DNA of 64,000 nucleotides from Hyphomicrobiales bacterium (GCA_900473805.1 UCMS01000001.1:124001-188000), one strand, 5' to 3'; shown: positions 8,623 to 18,483, counted from the stretch's first letter. A program made the numbers and translations. Notes: generated by a model from the sequence alone, not told the origin.

Positions 8623-10182
8623 ATGAACAAGGTCGACAAACCGGACGCTTTCGATCTCGAAGCGCTCCGCCGCAGACCGGCAATGAATGCCGATGGCACG
8701 TCACAGGCTCCGGGCAGCGAGCCCAGGGCGGAGGTGAGCGCCCTCGCGCGCCAGATCGCCAGCCAGTATGCCGTCGCCAACTACTCGCCCTCAATCGTTA
8801 TCGGGCAGTTGCGGTTTCTGGAGTTTTTCAGCCTTTTCGCGATCTCGCTTGCCGCCAACTACTTCATGGCACAGCAACCGGATGCCCATTTCGTTCTGAG
8901 CGCGGTGAGCGGCGCGGGCGCTGCCCTGCTCGCCCTTTTGATGATGCAGGCGAGTGACTGCTACCACGTGTCGATCCTGCGCGCACCGATGCGCTCCATC
9001 GCGCGCGTTCTCATCAGCTGGACGGTGGCCGTTGCTCTCGCCTCGCTCGCCACCCTGCTTTTCGGCGACCTGGACGCCAGATACCCAAGCACGCTGGCCG
9101 TCTGGTTCGCTTCCGGCGGCGCCTTTCTTGTTATCGAGCGAAACCTGATCGGTTTTGCCATCCGCCGCTGGGGACGCAACGGCGTGATGGAACGGCGTGC
9201 CGTCATTGTCGGCGGCGGCAAGCCGGCCAAGGACCTGATCCGCGCGCTGGAACAGCAACCGGAAAACGACATCCGCATCTGCGGCATCTTCGACGACCGC
9301 AATTCGCAGCGCTCGCCGGACGTGGTTGCCGGCTATCCCAAGCTCGGCAACGTGGCGGAACTGGTCGAGTTCGCGCGGCTTGCGCATATCGACATGCTGA
9401 TCATCTCGCTGCCCCTCAGCGCCGAAGCCCGTATCATGGAGCTTCTGCGCATGCTCTGGGTGCTGCCAGTCGACGTGCGGCTCGCAGCGCATTCCAACAA
9501 CCTGCGCTTCCGCCCCCGCTCCTACTCGCATGTCGGCGCTGTGCCGCTGCTCGACATCCTGGACAAGCCGATCCGCGACTGGGATTCAGTCGCCAAGCGC
9601 GCCTTCGACATCGTCTTTAGCCTGCTGGCGCTGGCATTGCTTTGGCCGGTCTTCATCGCCACCGCAATCGCCGTCAAGACGACCTCGAAAGGACCGGTCT
9701 TCTTCGTGCAGAAACGGCACGGCTTCAACAACGAAGTCATCAATGTTCTGAAGTTCCGCTCGATGTATACGGAGATGAGCGACCCAACGGCGAAGAATGC
9801 GGTCACCAAGAACGATCCGCGCGTGACAAAGGTCGGGCGGTTCATCCGCAAGACCTCGATCGATGAACTGCCGCAGATCTTCAACGTGCTGCGGGGCGAT
9901 CTTTCCCTGGTCGGTCCGCGTCCGCATGCCGTGCTCGGCCAGACCCGCGACAAGACCTATGGCGAGATCGTCGAAGGCTACTTCGCCCGCCACCGGGTGA
10001 AGCCCGGCGTGACCGGATGGGCGCAGATCAACGGCTGGCGCGGTGAAATCGACACGGACGAGAAGATCAAGTTCCGCACGGCCTTCGATCTCTATTACAT
10101 CGAGAACTGGTCGCTGCTCTTCGACCTCAAGATCCTGTTCCTGACGCCGATCAAGCTGCTCAACACGGAAAATGCCTATTGA
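8623..10182 (+). CDS. uppE: Undecaprenyl-phosphate sugar-1-phosphate transferase (polyprenyl glycosylphosphotransferase, UppE-like)
   Basis: A 519-residue initiating transferase of the WcaJ/ExoY (PHPT) family. About four TM helices (~70-190) are followed by a Rossmann CoA-binding-like domain with AVIVGGGKPAKDLIRAL, then a C-terminal catalytic domain preceded by the reentrant hydrophobic helix KRAFDIVFSLLALALLW. Catalytic signatures are VLKFRSMY, RKTSIDELPQIFNVLRGD and LSLVGPRPHA. It moves sugar-1-phosphate from a UDP-sugar to undecaprenyl phosphate, the first step of polysaccharide assembly. GAGGGA at 8612-8617 supports ATG 8623 over GTG 8608. The stop overlaps the TTG start of the next gene. 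The uppE symbol is by synteny. Confidence 0.9.
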   Translation: MNKVDKPDAFDLEALRRRPAMNADGTSQAPGSEPRAEVSALARQIASQYAVANYSPSIVIGQLRFLEFFSLFAISLAANYFMAQQPDAHFVLSAVSGAGAALLALLMMQASDCYHVSILRAPMRSIARVLISWTVAVALASLATLLFGDLDARYPSTLAVWFASGGAFLVIERNLIGFAIRRWGRNGVMERRAVIVGGGKPAKDLIRALEQQPENDIRICGIFDDRNSQRSPDVVAGYPKLGNVAELVEFARLAHIDMLIISLPLSAEARIMELLRMLWVLPVDVRLAAHSNNLRFRPRSYSHVGAVPLLDILDKPIRDWDSVAKRAFDIVFSLLALALLWPVFIATAIAVKTTSKGPVFFVQKRHGFNNEVINVLKFRSMYTEMSDPTAKNAVTKNDPRVTKVGRFIRKTSIDELPQIFNVLRGDLSLVGPRPHAVLGQTRDKTYGEIVEGYFARHRVKPGVTGWAQINGWRGEIDTDEKIKFRTAFDLYYIENWSLLFDLKILFLTPIKLLNTENAY

Positions 10183-11459
10183 GTTCGCTCGCCCACCAAA
10201 GCCCTGCCCTCCCCCGGATGCAGGTTGCCGCCCTGCAGATGGTCGTGTCGTGGGTGCTGGGTTTCGGCGTGTTCCTTTCGGGCTTCGTGATTTCCGAGCC
10301 GGCGCCTTATGAAGTGCTGATGGTCGGACAGGTTGCCCTCTGGTTCCTGTTCGGATTGCGCATCTCACGCACCGTCGCGCCGCTGCTTGCCCTGCTGCTC
10401 GCCTTCAACATCGGCGGCATGCTGGCACTCACGGTCATGAACGAGATCCTGACCGAGCAATTCCTCTATGTCTTCGTCTCCGTCTTTCTCGCGCTGACAG
10501 CCGTCTTCTATGCCGCCGTGATAGAGGATCGCCATCAGCGGCTCGTCCTGATCTTCCGGGCCTGGGTGGCAGCCGCCATCCTCACCGGCATGCTCGGCAT
10601 CCTGGGCTATTTCCACGCCTTTCCGGGTGCTGAAGCCTTCACCCGCTATGATCGCGCCATGGGCGCCTTCCAGGACCCGAACGTCTTCGGCCCCTTCCTT
10701 GTGGCCCCCATGCTCTATCTTCTCCATGGCCTGCTGAAAGGGAAACTTGCCGAGGCACCGCTGCGCCTGATCGGCATTCTGATCATCGCCTTTGCCGTCT
10801 TTCTCTCCTTCTCGCGCGCCGCCTGGGGCCTCTTTCTGTTCGCCGCCGTGGCCCTCGTCTTCATCATGCTCCTCAAGGAGCGGAGCAACGCCTTTCGCCT
10901 GAAGATCCTGATGTTGTCGGTCTTCGCCGTGGGCGTCATGGTCATGGCGCTCGTCGTCGCGCTGCAGTTCGAGAAGGTGCGCGACCTGTTCCAGGCCCGC
11001 ACGCAGCTGGTGCAGGATTACGACGGCGGACATCTCGGACGCTTCGAGCGCCACCGGATCGGCTTCCAGATGGCGATGGAACGGCCACTTGGCATCGGTC
11101 CGATGATGTTCGGCAAGATCTTCCCCGAAGACGAGCACAACATCTGGCTCAAGTCGCTGATGACCTATGGGTGGATCGGCTTCATTTCCTATATCTCGCT
11201 AGTCGCCTGGACGTTTGCGATGGGCTTCCGCTACCTCTTGCGGGACCGACCCTGGCAGCCTTATCTGATGATCGCCTGGATCGTGCTCGTCGGCCACATG
11301 CTGATCGGCAATGTCATCGACACCGACCATTGGCGGCATTTTTATCTGGTGCTGGGTATCGTCTGGGGGTGCTGCGCCCTTGAACATCGCCACCAGAGGG
11401 CGATGCGACGCAGCTTTGTATCTACCGCTCAGGCAAACCCGCCTGCGGGCCGCGCCTGA
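10179..11459 (+). CDS. O-antigen ligase/Wzy-like polymerase membrane protein (uppF-like position)
   Basis: A 426-residue polytopic inner-membrane protein with ~10 hydrophobic helices. A large periplasmic loop runs from EKVRDLFQARTQLVQDYDGG to the conserved GHLGRFERHRIGFQMAMERP segment, followed by EDEHNIWLKSLMTYGWIGF, the WaaL/Wzy signature region. It joins or polymerises lipid-linked repeat units at the outer face of the membrane. The start is probably TTG 10179, which overlaps the upstream stop by 4 nt; ATG 10218 is an alternative. It completes the glycosyltransferase, initiating transferase, polymerase and export set needed for a Wzy-type polysaccharide. Confidence 0.87.
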   Translation: MSSLAHQSPALPRMQVAALQMVVSWVLGFGVFLSGFVISEPAPYEVLMVGQVALWFLFGLRISRTVAPLLALLLAFNIGGMLALTVMNEILTEQFLYVFVSVFLALTAVFYAAVIEDRHQRLVLIFRAWVAAAILTGMLGILGYFHAFPGAEAFTRYDRAMGAFQDPNVFGPFLVAPMLYLLHGLLKGKLAEAPLRLIGILIIAFAVFLSFSRAAWGLFLFAAVALVFIMLLKERSNAFRLKILMLSVFAVGVMVMALVVALQFEKVRDLFQARTQLVQDYDGGHLGRFERHRIGFQMAMERPLGIGPMMFGKIFPEDEHNIWLKSLMTYGWIGFISYISLVAWTFAMGFRYLLRDRPWQPYLMIAWIVLVGHMLIGNVIDTDHWRHFYLVLGIVWGCCALEHRHQRAMRRSFVSTAQANPPAGRA

Positions 11460-11502
11460 CCTTGAGCCTTGAAGCTTCGCTCGGCTGCGCCATATCCATT
11501 TT

Positions 11503-11796
11503 ATGATCACGCCCGCCCAGATACGCGCCGCCCGCGCGATGCTCGACCTCACCATTGAAGGCCTCTCGCAGGAAAGCGGGATAGCGGCCCTGCTCATCCT
11601 GCAGATCGAATCCGGCAGTGGCTATGACGCGACACCTGCCGACTATGCGGCCTTGAGGCGGGCACTCGAAAGGCTGGGTCTCATCTTTCTGGAATCAGGT
11701 GAAGCGGGGCCAGGAGGCGCCGGGCTCAGACTCGCACAGACCGATCACCAGGAGGGAATGCGGCCTGAAGAGCTCAATTCCACCAACAATGATTGA
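11503..11796 (+). CDS. Small HTH (Xre-like) protein, 97 aa
   Basis: Begins MITPAQIRAARAMLDLT, which is the opening helix common to small rhizobial Xre-type regulators, followed by EGLSQESGIAALLILQIESG (helix 2-turn-helix 3 position). The usual recognition helix (SGVSxxTIxxxExG) is here hydrophobic (SGIAALLILQIESG), so DNA contacts may differ or be lost. Residues 45-65 (YAALRRALERLGLIFLESG) form the conserved last helix and strand. No clear ribosome site is seen. It lies 44 nt after the polymerase gene and could belong to the polysaccharide transcript, but a regulatory role there is only a guess. Confidence 0.65.
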   Translation: MITPAQIRAARAMLDLTIEGLSQESGIAALLILQIESGSGYDATPADYAALRRALERLGLIFLESGEAGPGGAGLRLAQTDHQEGMRPEELNSTNND

Positions 11797-11872
11797 GAGT
11801 TTCTAATACCTCGTTGGAACAATATCCGAGCTCACGGCTTACCTGCCTGATAACACCAGACAGGAGACTTTC

Positions 11873-12022
11873 ATGAGCCGGAACAATGGCCTCTACTTGA
11901 TTATCGGTGCCCTCGTCGTTGCCGTCATCGGACTGGGCATCTACGTCTATCAGGAGGAGAGCAAGCCGGATGGCGTTGAGCTGCGCATCGGTGAAAATGG
12001 CGTTTCTGTCGAGCAGAACTGA
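11873..12022 (+). CDS. Single-pass small membrane protein, 49 aa
   Basis: ATG 11873 follows a CAGGAGA ribosome site at 11861-11867. The product is MSRNNGLYLIIGALVVAVIG then a short continuation: one TM helix (~7-26), then a soluble tail EESKPDGVELRIGENGVSVEQ. The polar tail with a regular GVELRIGENGVS pattern looks like a short beta hairpin. I recall similar short proteins in other Rhizobiaceae, but no function. It is convergent with the esterase gene, 12 nt between stops. Confidence 0.6.
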   Translation: MSRNNGLYLIIGALVVAVIGLGIYVYQEESKPDGVELRIGENGVSVEQN

Positions 12023-12034
12023 GCTGGCATCCTT

Positions 12035-13057
12035 TCACACGGGCCGGACAAAAGTGTCGTAGAACTGCTTGGGGGCGCTGTTGGCGCCCTCCAGCATATA
12101 GGGCTGACCACCGGCCGCGCCTCTGCGAAAAGGCACGGGCAGACCGTGATCGAGAGTGTCGATGATGCGATAGTCGACCAGGACCCTGCCCCGCTCATCC
12201 TTCCAGACCATAGCGCGTCCATCCTTGACAGGAAGCGCCAGCCCACCAGAGGGATCAAGCCCGTAGACATCAAGCCACTGCGCGAGCGTCGCCTCGGCAT
12301 TGGCGACGGTGACCACGCTATCGAGACGGCCATGCCAGATGGAAATTGCGGGTCTGTTGGTGTCGCCCCCTTCCCGCACAGCGCGCACCAAGTTTCCCCA
12401 TTCCTGCGCACTCCGACGGGCACCAGACTTCATCACATGGAGGGCCGACATCGCATCACGCGCCGCGCCATAGGGCAATCCGCCGACGATCTGTCCAGCG
12501 GCGAAAAGATCCGGATAGGTGGCCAGCAACGCACCGGCCATGGCTCCGCCGGCGGATAGGCCTTGCAGGAATATCCGGCTGTGCGGAATATTGTGGCGGC
12601 GTGCCGCGTGCTCGATCATCTGCCGGATCGACATAAGCTCCCCCCGATCGCGGGCGACCGAACTCGGGCGGAACCAGTTAAAACAGAGGTTCTGGTTGTT
12701 CTGCTTGGTCTGCTCGGGATAAAGCAGCACGAATCCCTTCTCGCGGGCCATCCGACTCCAGCCACTGCCCTTGTCGTACTGAACGGCCGTTTGCAGGCAA
12801 CCGTGCAGCACAACCACGAGAGATGGTGGTTCCCTCCTCAGCGGCGGCACGAATTCCAGCATGCGCAAGCGTCCAGGATTGCTCCCGAAGCCGTGGACCT
12901 CGACCAGCGCAGTGCGGGACGGCGCCGCGCGTTTTCTCGCTTTCGGCGTCGCCTTGGGCTGGTCAGCCAAGCCAATGAGCGGAAACGTATCCTTGACCAA
13001 CTTGCGCCAGCGGCGCTGGCCCTTCAGGAGGGCAGAAAAAGGATTTTTGAAGCGCAT
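12035..13057 (-). CDS. PHB-depolymerase-family (LpqC-like) alpha/beta-hydrolase esterase
   Basis: A 340-residue alpha/beta hydrolase of the Esterase_PHB family. The oxyanion-region motif is [10 protein letters not shown] (~residues 90-100), the nucleophile elbow is [17 protein letters not shown], the Asp region is [11 protein letters not shown], and a C-terminal His is in [11 protein letters not shown]. Members hydrolyse short-chain polyhydroxyalkanoates or other esters. No clear Sec signal follows the chosen ATG ([17 protein letters not shown]), so export is doubtful; a start 63 nt upstream would add a hydrophobic stretch of low quality. It is convergent with the 49-aa membrane protein gene and appears to be a single-gene unit. 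Confidence 0.85.
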   Translation of the reverse strand: MRFKNPFSALLKGQRRWRKLVKDTFPLIGLADQPKATPKARKRAAPSRTALVEVHGFGSNPGRLRMLEFVPPLRREPPSLVVVLHGCLQTAVQYDKGSGWSRMAREKGFVLLYPEQTKQNNQNLCFNWFRPSSVARDRGELMSIRQMIEHAARRHNIPHSRIFLQGLSAGGAMAGALLATYPDLFAAGQIVGGLPYGAARDAMSALHVMKSGARRSAQEWGNLVRAVREGGDTNRPAISIWHGRLDSVVTVANAEATLAQWLDVYGLDPSGGLALPVKDGRAMVWKDERGRVLVDYRIIDTLDHGLPVPFRRGAAGGQPYMLEGANSAPKQFYDTFVRPV

Positions 13058-13187
13058 GGAGGCGTCTCTTTCGGCAGCGGTCAACTTGAATGTAATGCTG
13101 CGGCGCAACAACACCAACACACCGGACGAAATTCCGGCTGTCCCGGTGAGGAAGAAAGAAATTTTGCTGGGATATCAAGGAAGAGAT

Positions 13188-13264
<77 letters not shown>

Positions 13265-13348
13265 ACCTGCCTATAAGGCACGTTCCCTTTAGACAGTCAT
13301 CCCAGTCGGCGCAAGGGGAAAGTCACGTGCGACACAAATTTCCTCTCG

Positions 13349-13759
13349 TCATTTCAAGCGCTGCATCAGGGCCCGAACCTCTTCGAAACGCCGCCGATCT
13401 TCCGGTTCTTCGCTGTCGGCCGCATAGCAGGTCGAATCCATGCAGAATCGTGTGACCATCAGCGGGCCTTCAGCGCTGTCGAACTGGCATTCGATCTCGT
13501 CTGTGATGTCGGCCGCTTCGGCATCCATCCGGCTGGAATAAGTCAGCCGCGCACCGGGCGGCGTCAGCTCGGGAAAGGACTGAACGACCCCGACCTTCAG
13601 ATCCTTCACCATCAGCATGCTCTTGGCCACGAAGACGCAGGCATCTTCGACCGTCTGCGGACGGGAAGCCGCCTCGCCGGCCGCGCGGGGGGCTGGAGAG
13701 GGCGTCTGAGCCAGTGCGGGGGTGGCGACGAGAAAGACGGCGGCAATCAAACGTTTCAT
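13349..13759 (-). CDS. Secreted hypothetical protein, 136 aa
   Basis: Starts with a clear Sec signal, MKRLIAAVFLVATPALAQ, with cleavage expected after ALA. The mature part has three Cys (EDACVFVAK, IECQFD, CMDSTCYAAD gives more) that could form periplasmic disulfides. I do not recognise the family. It lies between tRNA-Pro and the MerR regulator on the same strand, about 100 nt downstream of the latter. The frame, signal peptide and codon pattern look genuine. Nothing points to a function. Confidence 0.65.
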   Translation of the reverse strand: MKRLIAAVFLVATPALAQTPSPAPRAAGEAASRPQTVEDACVFVAKSMLMVKDLKVGVVQSFPELTPPGARLTYSSRMDAEAADITDEIECQFDSAEGPLMVTRFCMDSTCYAADSEEPEDRRRFEEVRALMQRLK

Positions 13760-13862
13760 GGGACCTCACGCGGTGGGTGATGGTCCCTCAACGTGCAGGC
13801 GCTGTCCCGGTTCCCTTGCGGAACAGGAAGAGTGCGCGGTAGCGTCGTGCAGGCCGGCGGGC

Positions 13863-14399
13863 TCAGCGCACCTGGTCAAGCAGGCGCTTGCACTCGAGGA
13901 GGTCGAAGAGCGCCTCCTGCAGAAGTGCGCGATCTTCCTTGGCAATTGACCCTTTGCCGACGGAAATCTCCGACGCATCGTCTGCCGAGCCGCCGAAGCC
14001 GAAGAAGCGGCCGCTGGCGCGTATCTTCGGACGTCCAACGACCTGATCGTCGTCAAGCGCGACCCGCGGCTCTTCCGTCTTCGCCGAACTGGCAGCAACC
14101 AGCGCTTCCATCGTGGCGACATCGCCGGCGGCGACCGCCATGACGAACTTGTTGCCGTTGGTCTTCAGGAGTTTTTGCACGCCTTTAATCGTATAGCCCT
14201 GATCGTAGAGCAGATGGCGGATGCCCTTCAGCAACTCAACATCATCCGGGCGATAATAACGACGGCCGCCGCCGCGCTTCAGAGGCTTGATCTGCGGAAA
14301 CCGGGTCTCCCAGAACCGCAGTACATGCTGCGGAAGATCGAGATCGTCGGCAACTTCGCTGATGGTGCGGAAGGCGTCCGGGCTCTTGTCCAACTGCAT
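13863..14399 (-). CDS. MerR-family transcriptional regulator
   Basis: A 178-residue protein with an N-terminal winged [23 protein letters not shown], then [20 protein letters not shown] (wing) and [20 protein letters not shown]. The C-terminal half (from ~90) is low-complexity and lacks the Cys/metal or effector motifs of classical MerR sensors. This form is constantly found after ihfA in alphaproteobacteria; its target is not known to me. GGAG 7 nt before ATG 14399 supports this start over upstream Met codons. Probably co-transcribed with ihfA, fabH and plsX. Confidence 0.88.
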   Translation of the reverse strand: MQLDKSPDAFRTISEVADDLDLPQHVLRFWETRFPQIKPLKRGGGRRYYRPDDVELLKGIRHLLYDQGYTIKGVQKLLKTNGNKFVMAVAAGDVATMEALVAASSAKTEEPRVALDDDQVVGRPKIRASGRFFGFGGSADDASEISVGKGSIAKEDRALLQEALFDLLECKRLLDQVR

Positions 14400-14521
14400 G
14401 ACCATGCTCCACGTGCGGTGCGCCAAGGCTTGCGCGACTCGCCCGTCATTTCAACGGTTTGGACCTGAATTTTCAAGCGATCCGTCACGGATGGAGCGAC
14501 ACTCCACCGATTTTGGACGGA

Positions 14522-14860
14522 TCAGGCGGCGGGATTGGCCGGCTTCTGCTTGGCTTTGCGTGCGATATGGGCGCGCAGGATGCGCTGCTTGAGCACATTC
14601 GAGGCCTTGAAGGTCATCACCCTGCGCGGCGAGATCGGTACCTCCTCGCCTGTCTTCGGATTGCGGCCGATACGCTCGTTCTTGCTACGCACCTGGAAAG
14701 TGGCGAAGGACGACAGCTTGACGGATTCACCCCGAACGATGGCGTTGCAGATCTCATCGATCACGGTTTCGACCAGCTCAGCGGACTCCGTCCGCGAAAG
14801 ACCGACTTTGCGAAAAACTGATTCTGCCAGATCCGCACGTGTCACTGTCTTTCCGGCCAT
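14522..14860 (-). CDS. ihfA: Integration host factor subunit alpha
   Basis: A 112-residue HU/IHF-fold DNA-bending protein. It begins [20 protein letters not shown], has the conserved core [20 protein letters not shown] with the intercalating Pro in the beta-ribbon arm, and ends with a basic tail. It pairs with IhfB to bend DNA by about 160 degrees at specific sites and acts in transcription, replication and recombination. It lies downstream of fabH and upstream of the MerR gene, the usual alphaproteobacterial order. Confidence 0.97.
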   Translation of the reverse strand: MAGKTVTRADLAESVFRKVGLSRTESAELVETVIDEICNAIVRGESVKLSSFATFQVRSKNERIGRNPKTGEEVPISPRRVMTFKASNVLKQRILRAHIARKAKQKPANPAA

Positions 14861-14968
14861 TGTTCTCGCCCGCCTAAATCAATGATCTTGTTGAATTCGA
14901 AAGAACCTATTGTCCTTAAAGGCGACGGTCAAGCTCTTGTTGGTGCCCGACTTTTACTCTTTTTTGGA

Positions 14969-15940
14969 CTACCAGCGCAGGAGAACCGCGCCCCAGGTAA
15001 AACCACCGCCCATGGCTTCCAGCATCACAAGGTCGCCGGGCTTGATCCGGCCGTCGCCTGCGGCGACCGCCAAAGCGAGCGGTATGGAAGCAGCAGAGGT
15101 GTTTCCATGCTGATCGACGGTGATCACCACCTTCTCGTCGGGAATGCCCAGCTTCTTCGCCGAGCCGTCGATAATGCGCTTGTTGGCCTGATGCGGGACC
15201 AGCCAGTCGATGTCAGCCGCCGTTGTGCCGGTGGCTTCGAAGGCTGCCTCGATCACATCGGTGATCATGCCGACCGCATGCTTGAAGACCTCGCGGCCTT
15301 CCATGCGAAGATGGCCGACCGTCCCGGTGGTGGAGGGGCCGCCGTCGACATAGAGCTTCTCGCGATGGGTGCCATCCGAACGGAGGTTGGAGGTCAGGAT
15401 GCCGCGATCGTCGATCGTACCGTTCCCTTCCTGCCCTTCGAGGACCAGCGCGCCCGCGCCGTCGCCGAAGAGGACGCAGGTGGTGCGGTCGTTCCAGTCG
15501 AGGATGCGGGAGAAGGTTTCCGCGCCGATCACGAGCACGCGCTTTGCCATGCCGCCGCGGATGTAGAGGTCGGCCGTTGCCATGGCATAGACAAAGCCCG
15601 AACAGACGGCCTGCACGTCGAAGGCAAAGCCGTGGTTCATCCCGAGCCGGTTCTGGATGTTGACGGCGGTTGCCGGAAAGGTGTTGTCGGGTGTCGAGGT
15701 GGCACAGATGATCAGGTCGATATCCTGTGCCGTCAGACCGGCGCGCTCCAGCGCCTGCGTTGCGGCGGCGGCACCGAGAGAGGCCGTCGTTTCGCCCTCG
15801 CCCGCGATGTAACGCTGGCGAATGCCGGTGCGCTGGACGATCCACTCGTCAGAGGTTTCGACCATGCTTTCGAGGTCGCGATTGGTCACCACCCGTTTCG
15901 GGAGCGACGCTCCGAAACCGCGAACTACTGAACGGATCAT
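14969..15940 (-). CDS. fabH: Beta-ketoacyl-ACP synthase III
   Basis: A 323-residue condensing enzyme that starts fatty-acid synthesis by joining acetyl-CoA to malonyl-ACP. The Cys-His-Asn triad is visible: Cys in [17 protein letters not shown] (~residue 113), His in [11 protein letters not shown] (~250) and Asn in [15 protein letters not shown] (~280). The C-terminal [13 protein letters not shown] is typical. The start [18 protein letters not shown] is standard. It sits 19 nt after plsX on the same strand, the conserved plsX-fabH pair that feeds phospholipid synthesis. Confidence 0.98.
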   Translation of the reverse strand: MIRSVVRGFGASLPKRVVTNRDLESMVETSDEWIVQRTGIRQRYIAGEGETTASLGAAAATQALERAGLTAQDIDLIICATSTPDNTFPATAVNIQNRLGMNHGFAFDVQAVCSGFVYAMATADLYIRGGMAKRVLVIGAETFSRILDWNDRTTCVLFGDGAGALVLEGQEGNGTIDDRGILTSNLRSDGTHREKLYVDGGPSTTGTVGHLRMEGREVFKHAVGMITDVIEAAFEATGTTAADIDWLVPHQANKRIIDGSAKKLGIPDEKVVITVDQHGNTSAASIPLALAVAAGDGRIKPGDLVMLEAMGGGFTWGAVLLRW

Positions 15941-15959
15941 CGTGTTTCCTGCCTTGTCG

Positions 15960-17006
15960 TCACGCTGCTTCGGGGCCCGCCGGAGACGGCTGCCGCGCGT
16001 GATATTTCTTCAAATCGTTTTCGATCTTCTGCGTGAGGCCATTGCGGGCCATGTCATAGCCAACGTCGACCGCCGCCGCAAAGCCTTCGGCATCTGTGCC
16101 GCCATGGCTCTTGATGACGATGCCGTTCAGGCCGAGGAAGACGCCGCCATTGACCTTGCGCGGATCCATCTTCTCGCGCAGGCGATCGAAGGCGCCCTTG
16201 GCGAGGATGTAGCCCAGCTTGGCCATCCAGGTGCGGGACATGGCGGCGCGCAGATATTCGGCGATCTGCTTGGCGGTGCCCTCGGCGGTCTTCAGGGCGA
16301 TATTGCCGGTAAAACCTTCGGTGACGACGACGTCGACCGTGCCTTTGCCGAGATCGTCACCTTCGACGAAGCCGAAATAATCGATGGTATCCAGGCCCGC
16401 TTCGCGGATCAGGCGACCGGCTTCCTTGACCTCTTCCTGGCCCTTGATCTCTTCGACACCGACATTCAAAAGGCCGACCAGCGGCTTTTCGATCTCGAAG
16501 AGAGCCCGCGCCATGGCGCCGCCCATGACGGCGAAGTCCAACAATTGCTGCGCATCAGCGCCGATGCCAGCGCCGACGTCGAGCACGATGCTCTCACCGG
16601 AAAGGGTCGGCCAGATGGCGGCAATGGCGGGGCGTTCGATCGTCGCCATGGTCCTCAGGCAGAACTTGGCCATGGCCATCAATGCGCCGGTGTTGCCGGC
16701 GGAGACCGCGACATCGGCCTGACCGGTCTTCACCGCCTCGATCGCGCGCCACATGCTGGAGACGTAACGCCCGCGGCGGAGAGCCTGGCTGGGCTTTTCG
16801 TCCATGCCAACGGCGACTTCGCAATGGTGGAAGACGGATTTTTCCTTGAGCTTTGGGAACTGCGCCAAGATCGGCAGGCAGCGTTCCTGCTGGCCGTAGA
16901 GGAGGAAGGTGACTTCCGGGTGACGCTCCAGTGCCTTGGCCGCTCCGGGGATCGTGACTTCCGGACCGAAGTCGCCGCCCATGACGTCGAGAGAAATTCT
17001 GATCAC
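15960..17006 (-). CDS. plsX: Phosphate acyltransferase
   Basis: A 348-residue soluble, membrane-associated enzyme that converts acyl-ACP to acyl-phosphate for the PlsY glycerol-3-phosphate acyltransferase. It opens with [20 protein letters not shown], has [16 protein letters not shown] around residue 103 and [20 protein letters not shown] near 145, followed by [20 protein letters not shown], all PlsX signatures. The length is normal. It leads the plsX-fabH-ihfA-merR set; DUF177 lies 97 nt upstream on the same strand. Confidence 0.97.
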   Translation of the reverse strand: MIRISLDVMGGDFGPEVTIPGAAKALERHPEVTFLLYGQQERCLPILAQFPKLKEKSVFHHCEVAVGMDEKPSQALRRGRYVSSMWRAIEAVKTGQADVAVSAGNTGALMAMAKFCLRTMATIERPAIAAIWPTLSGESIVLDVGAGIGADAQQLLDFAVMGGAMARALFEIEKPLVGLLNVGVEEIKGQEEVKEAGRLIREAGLDTIDYFGFVEGDDLGKGTVDVVVTEGFTGNIALKTAEGTAKQIAEYLRAAMSRTWMAKLGYILAKGAFDRLREKMDPRKVNGGVFLGLNGIVIKSHGGTDAEGFAAAVDVGYDMARNGLTQKIENDLKKYHARQPSPAGPEAA

Positions 17007-17103
17007 TTAAACCTGACCCTTCCTGATCGCTGGCCAGCGAAATTTCGGTCAAAATACCGCTTTTCAATGACGGTACAACCCACCCACGGGCGCAGATGGG
17101 GGA

Positions 17104-17667
17104 TCATCGATCCTTTTTCCAGTCTTTGAGCACGGCAAACGGGGAAGGCTTCTTCTCTTCCTCGACCTCGTTTTCAATGTGACCGTCGAACTGGACCCCT
17201 GGCTTTTTCGGATAAGGATCAATTCCGAGAGCCGCGAACTCGGCAATCAGCGCTCCTGCATCGATCGTGTCTCCCACGAATGGCTCCGGCAGATCCGGAC
17301 CATCCGGGTCGAGCACCATTTCGCCGGCCCCATCGAGCACGATGCGGGCGAGCTTCGATCCTTCGGGCACGAAGATCTGGTCTATCTCCTGCTCAATGGT
17401 CGAAACCACCGGCTCGAGCGTGACAACGCAGGCCTGAACGATCTCGCCGGACACGTGGCCCTTGATGCGCACGCCGTCCTTCTTCCAGCGGGCGATCTGG
17501 AGATCGGCAGACAGTCGGTTGACCGCCTCGACATCCCAGAGCGCCGCCAGGCCCGCCCGCTCGCGCTCGTCGGCCTCGACATGGACCTGAACGGGATTGG
17601 CGGAAACGTGACCGACCTTCACCCGATAGCTGAATTCGGTGACTTCTTCAGTATTCTTGTCATTCAT
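17104..17667 (-). CDS. DUF177 (YceD-like) protein
   Basis: A 187-residue protein. After an acidic N-terminus comes EFSYRVKVGHVSANPVQVHV, then RIKGHVSGEIVQACVVTLEP, the region with the single conserved Cys of DUF177, and a C-terminal stretch GDTIDAGALIAEFAALGIDP followed by YPKKPGVQF. In plants and E. coli the family is needed for normal 23S rRNA accumulation, and its gene usually precedes rpmF-plsX-fabH; here rpmF is absent from that place. GAGGATG 3-9 nt before ATG 17667 supports this start rather than the longer frame that overlaps the next gene. Confidence 0.88.
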   Translation of the reverse strand: MNDKNTEEVTEFSYRVKVGHVSANPVQVHVEADERERAGLAALWDVEAVNRLSADLQIARWKKDGVRIKGHVSGEIVQACVVTLEPVVSTIEQEIDQIFVPEGSKLARIVLDGAGEMVLDPDGPDLPEPFVGDTIDAGALIAEFAALGIDPYPKKPGVQFDGHIENEVEEEKKPSPFAVLKDWKKDR

Positions 17668-17731
17668 TGGATCATCCTCTGTCCGTTGCCGGCGGCCTGT
17701 GCGGGCGATCGCCGCCTGGCCCTCCGAGGCC

Positions 17732-18268
17732 TCACATTGCGGGCACGGCAATCCGGGCCATGCCGGTTTCGATCTCTGCCTCGTCGACGGAGCTCAGCGC
17801 CTGTTCCGCCGCAAACATCCAGTCCGCCAGGCGCCGCATGTCCGGGACCGGCGATGATTCCGGATGCAGATTGCGGGCAAGAGCGGCCGTGAGTGCATCC
17901 CGATCGCCCTTGTCGAGCGCGGCCGCATAGGATTCCAGCCGCCCGTAATACATGCCGGCAAGCTTCTTCATGCGCTTTGGCACACCGGGGTCGCCGACGC
18001 CGAGTTCGCGGATCGAGTGATCGACATCCTCGAAGAAGGCATCAATGATGTTTTGCGCGATCTCCTGGCCGCTACGCTTGGAACGCGCCGTGCGGCGAAA
18101 ATAGAGAATCAGCATGATGGTGAGCATTTCGAACCGACCCATCACGGTGTCGGGCGCGTTCATGTCGAGGTAGAATGCAGGGGTGCGCGCGGCCGATGTC
18201 AGCACGGCATATTGCCGCTCGACTATCGCCCTGTTGTTTCTTTTCTGACGGAAGAAACCGAATACCAT
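17732..18268 (-). CDS. CBP3-type ubiquinol-cytochrome c chaperone
   Basis: A 178-residue protein of the Ubiq_cyt_C_chap family (homologue of mitochondrial Cbp3/UQCC1). It starts MVFGFFRQKRNNRAIVERQY, continues with FYLDMNAPDTVMGRFEMLTI, and has AFFEDVDHSIRELGVGDPGV, the central motif of the family. In mitochondria the homologue helps make and stabilise cytochrome b; a role in assembling the bc1 complex is inferred for bacteria. It is upstream of DUF177 on the same strand and divergent from bamE. Confidence 0.9.
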   Translation of the reverse strand: MVFGFFRQKRNNRAIVERQYAVLTSAARTPAFYLDMNAPDTVMGRFEMLTIMLILYFRRTARSKRSGQEIAQNIIDAFFEDVDHSIRELGVGDPGVPKRMKKLAGMYYGRLESYAAALDKGDRDALTAALARNLHPESSPVPDMRRLADWMFAAEQALSSVDEAEIETGMARIAVPAM

Positions 18269-18483
18269 TCAATTCCACCAAAAAGAGTCGACCGATGGCC
18301 CGGGCCCGGTCGCCCTCATGTTGCATGATTGCGAAAGCTGGTTTACCGAAGCAGACGTGAATTGCAATGCCGTTCTCCCCTCGCCCTGCCGCTTGCATCG
18401 GCAAAGTGATGGGAAAGAAGGCAGCGCCAGCCATTGGGCTGCCCTTCCCCGGAAAGGCCACAATGCTGTGCGCAGAAGCGACC

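Noticed and set aside
15822-17129. 435-codon plus-strand frame opposite fabH and plsX
   Set aside because: Antisense shadow of plsX and fabH; composition and lack of motifs show it is not a gene.
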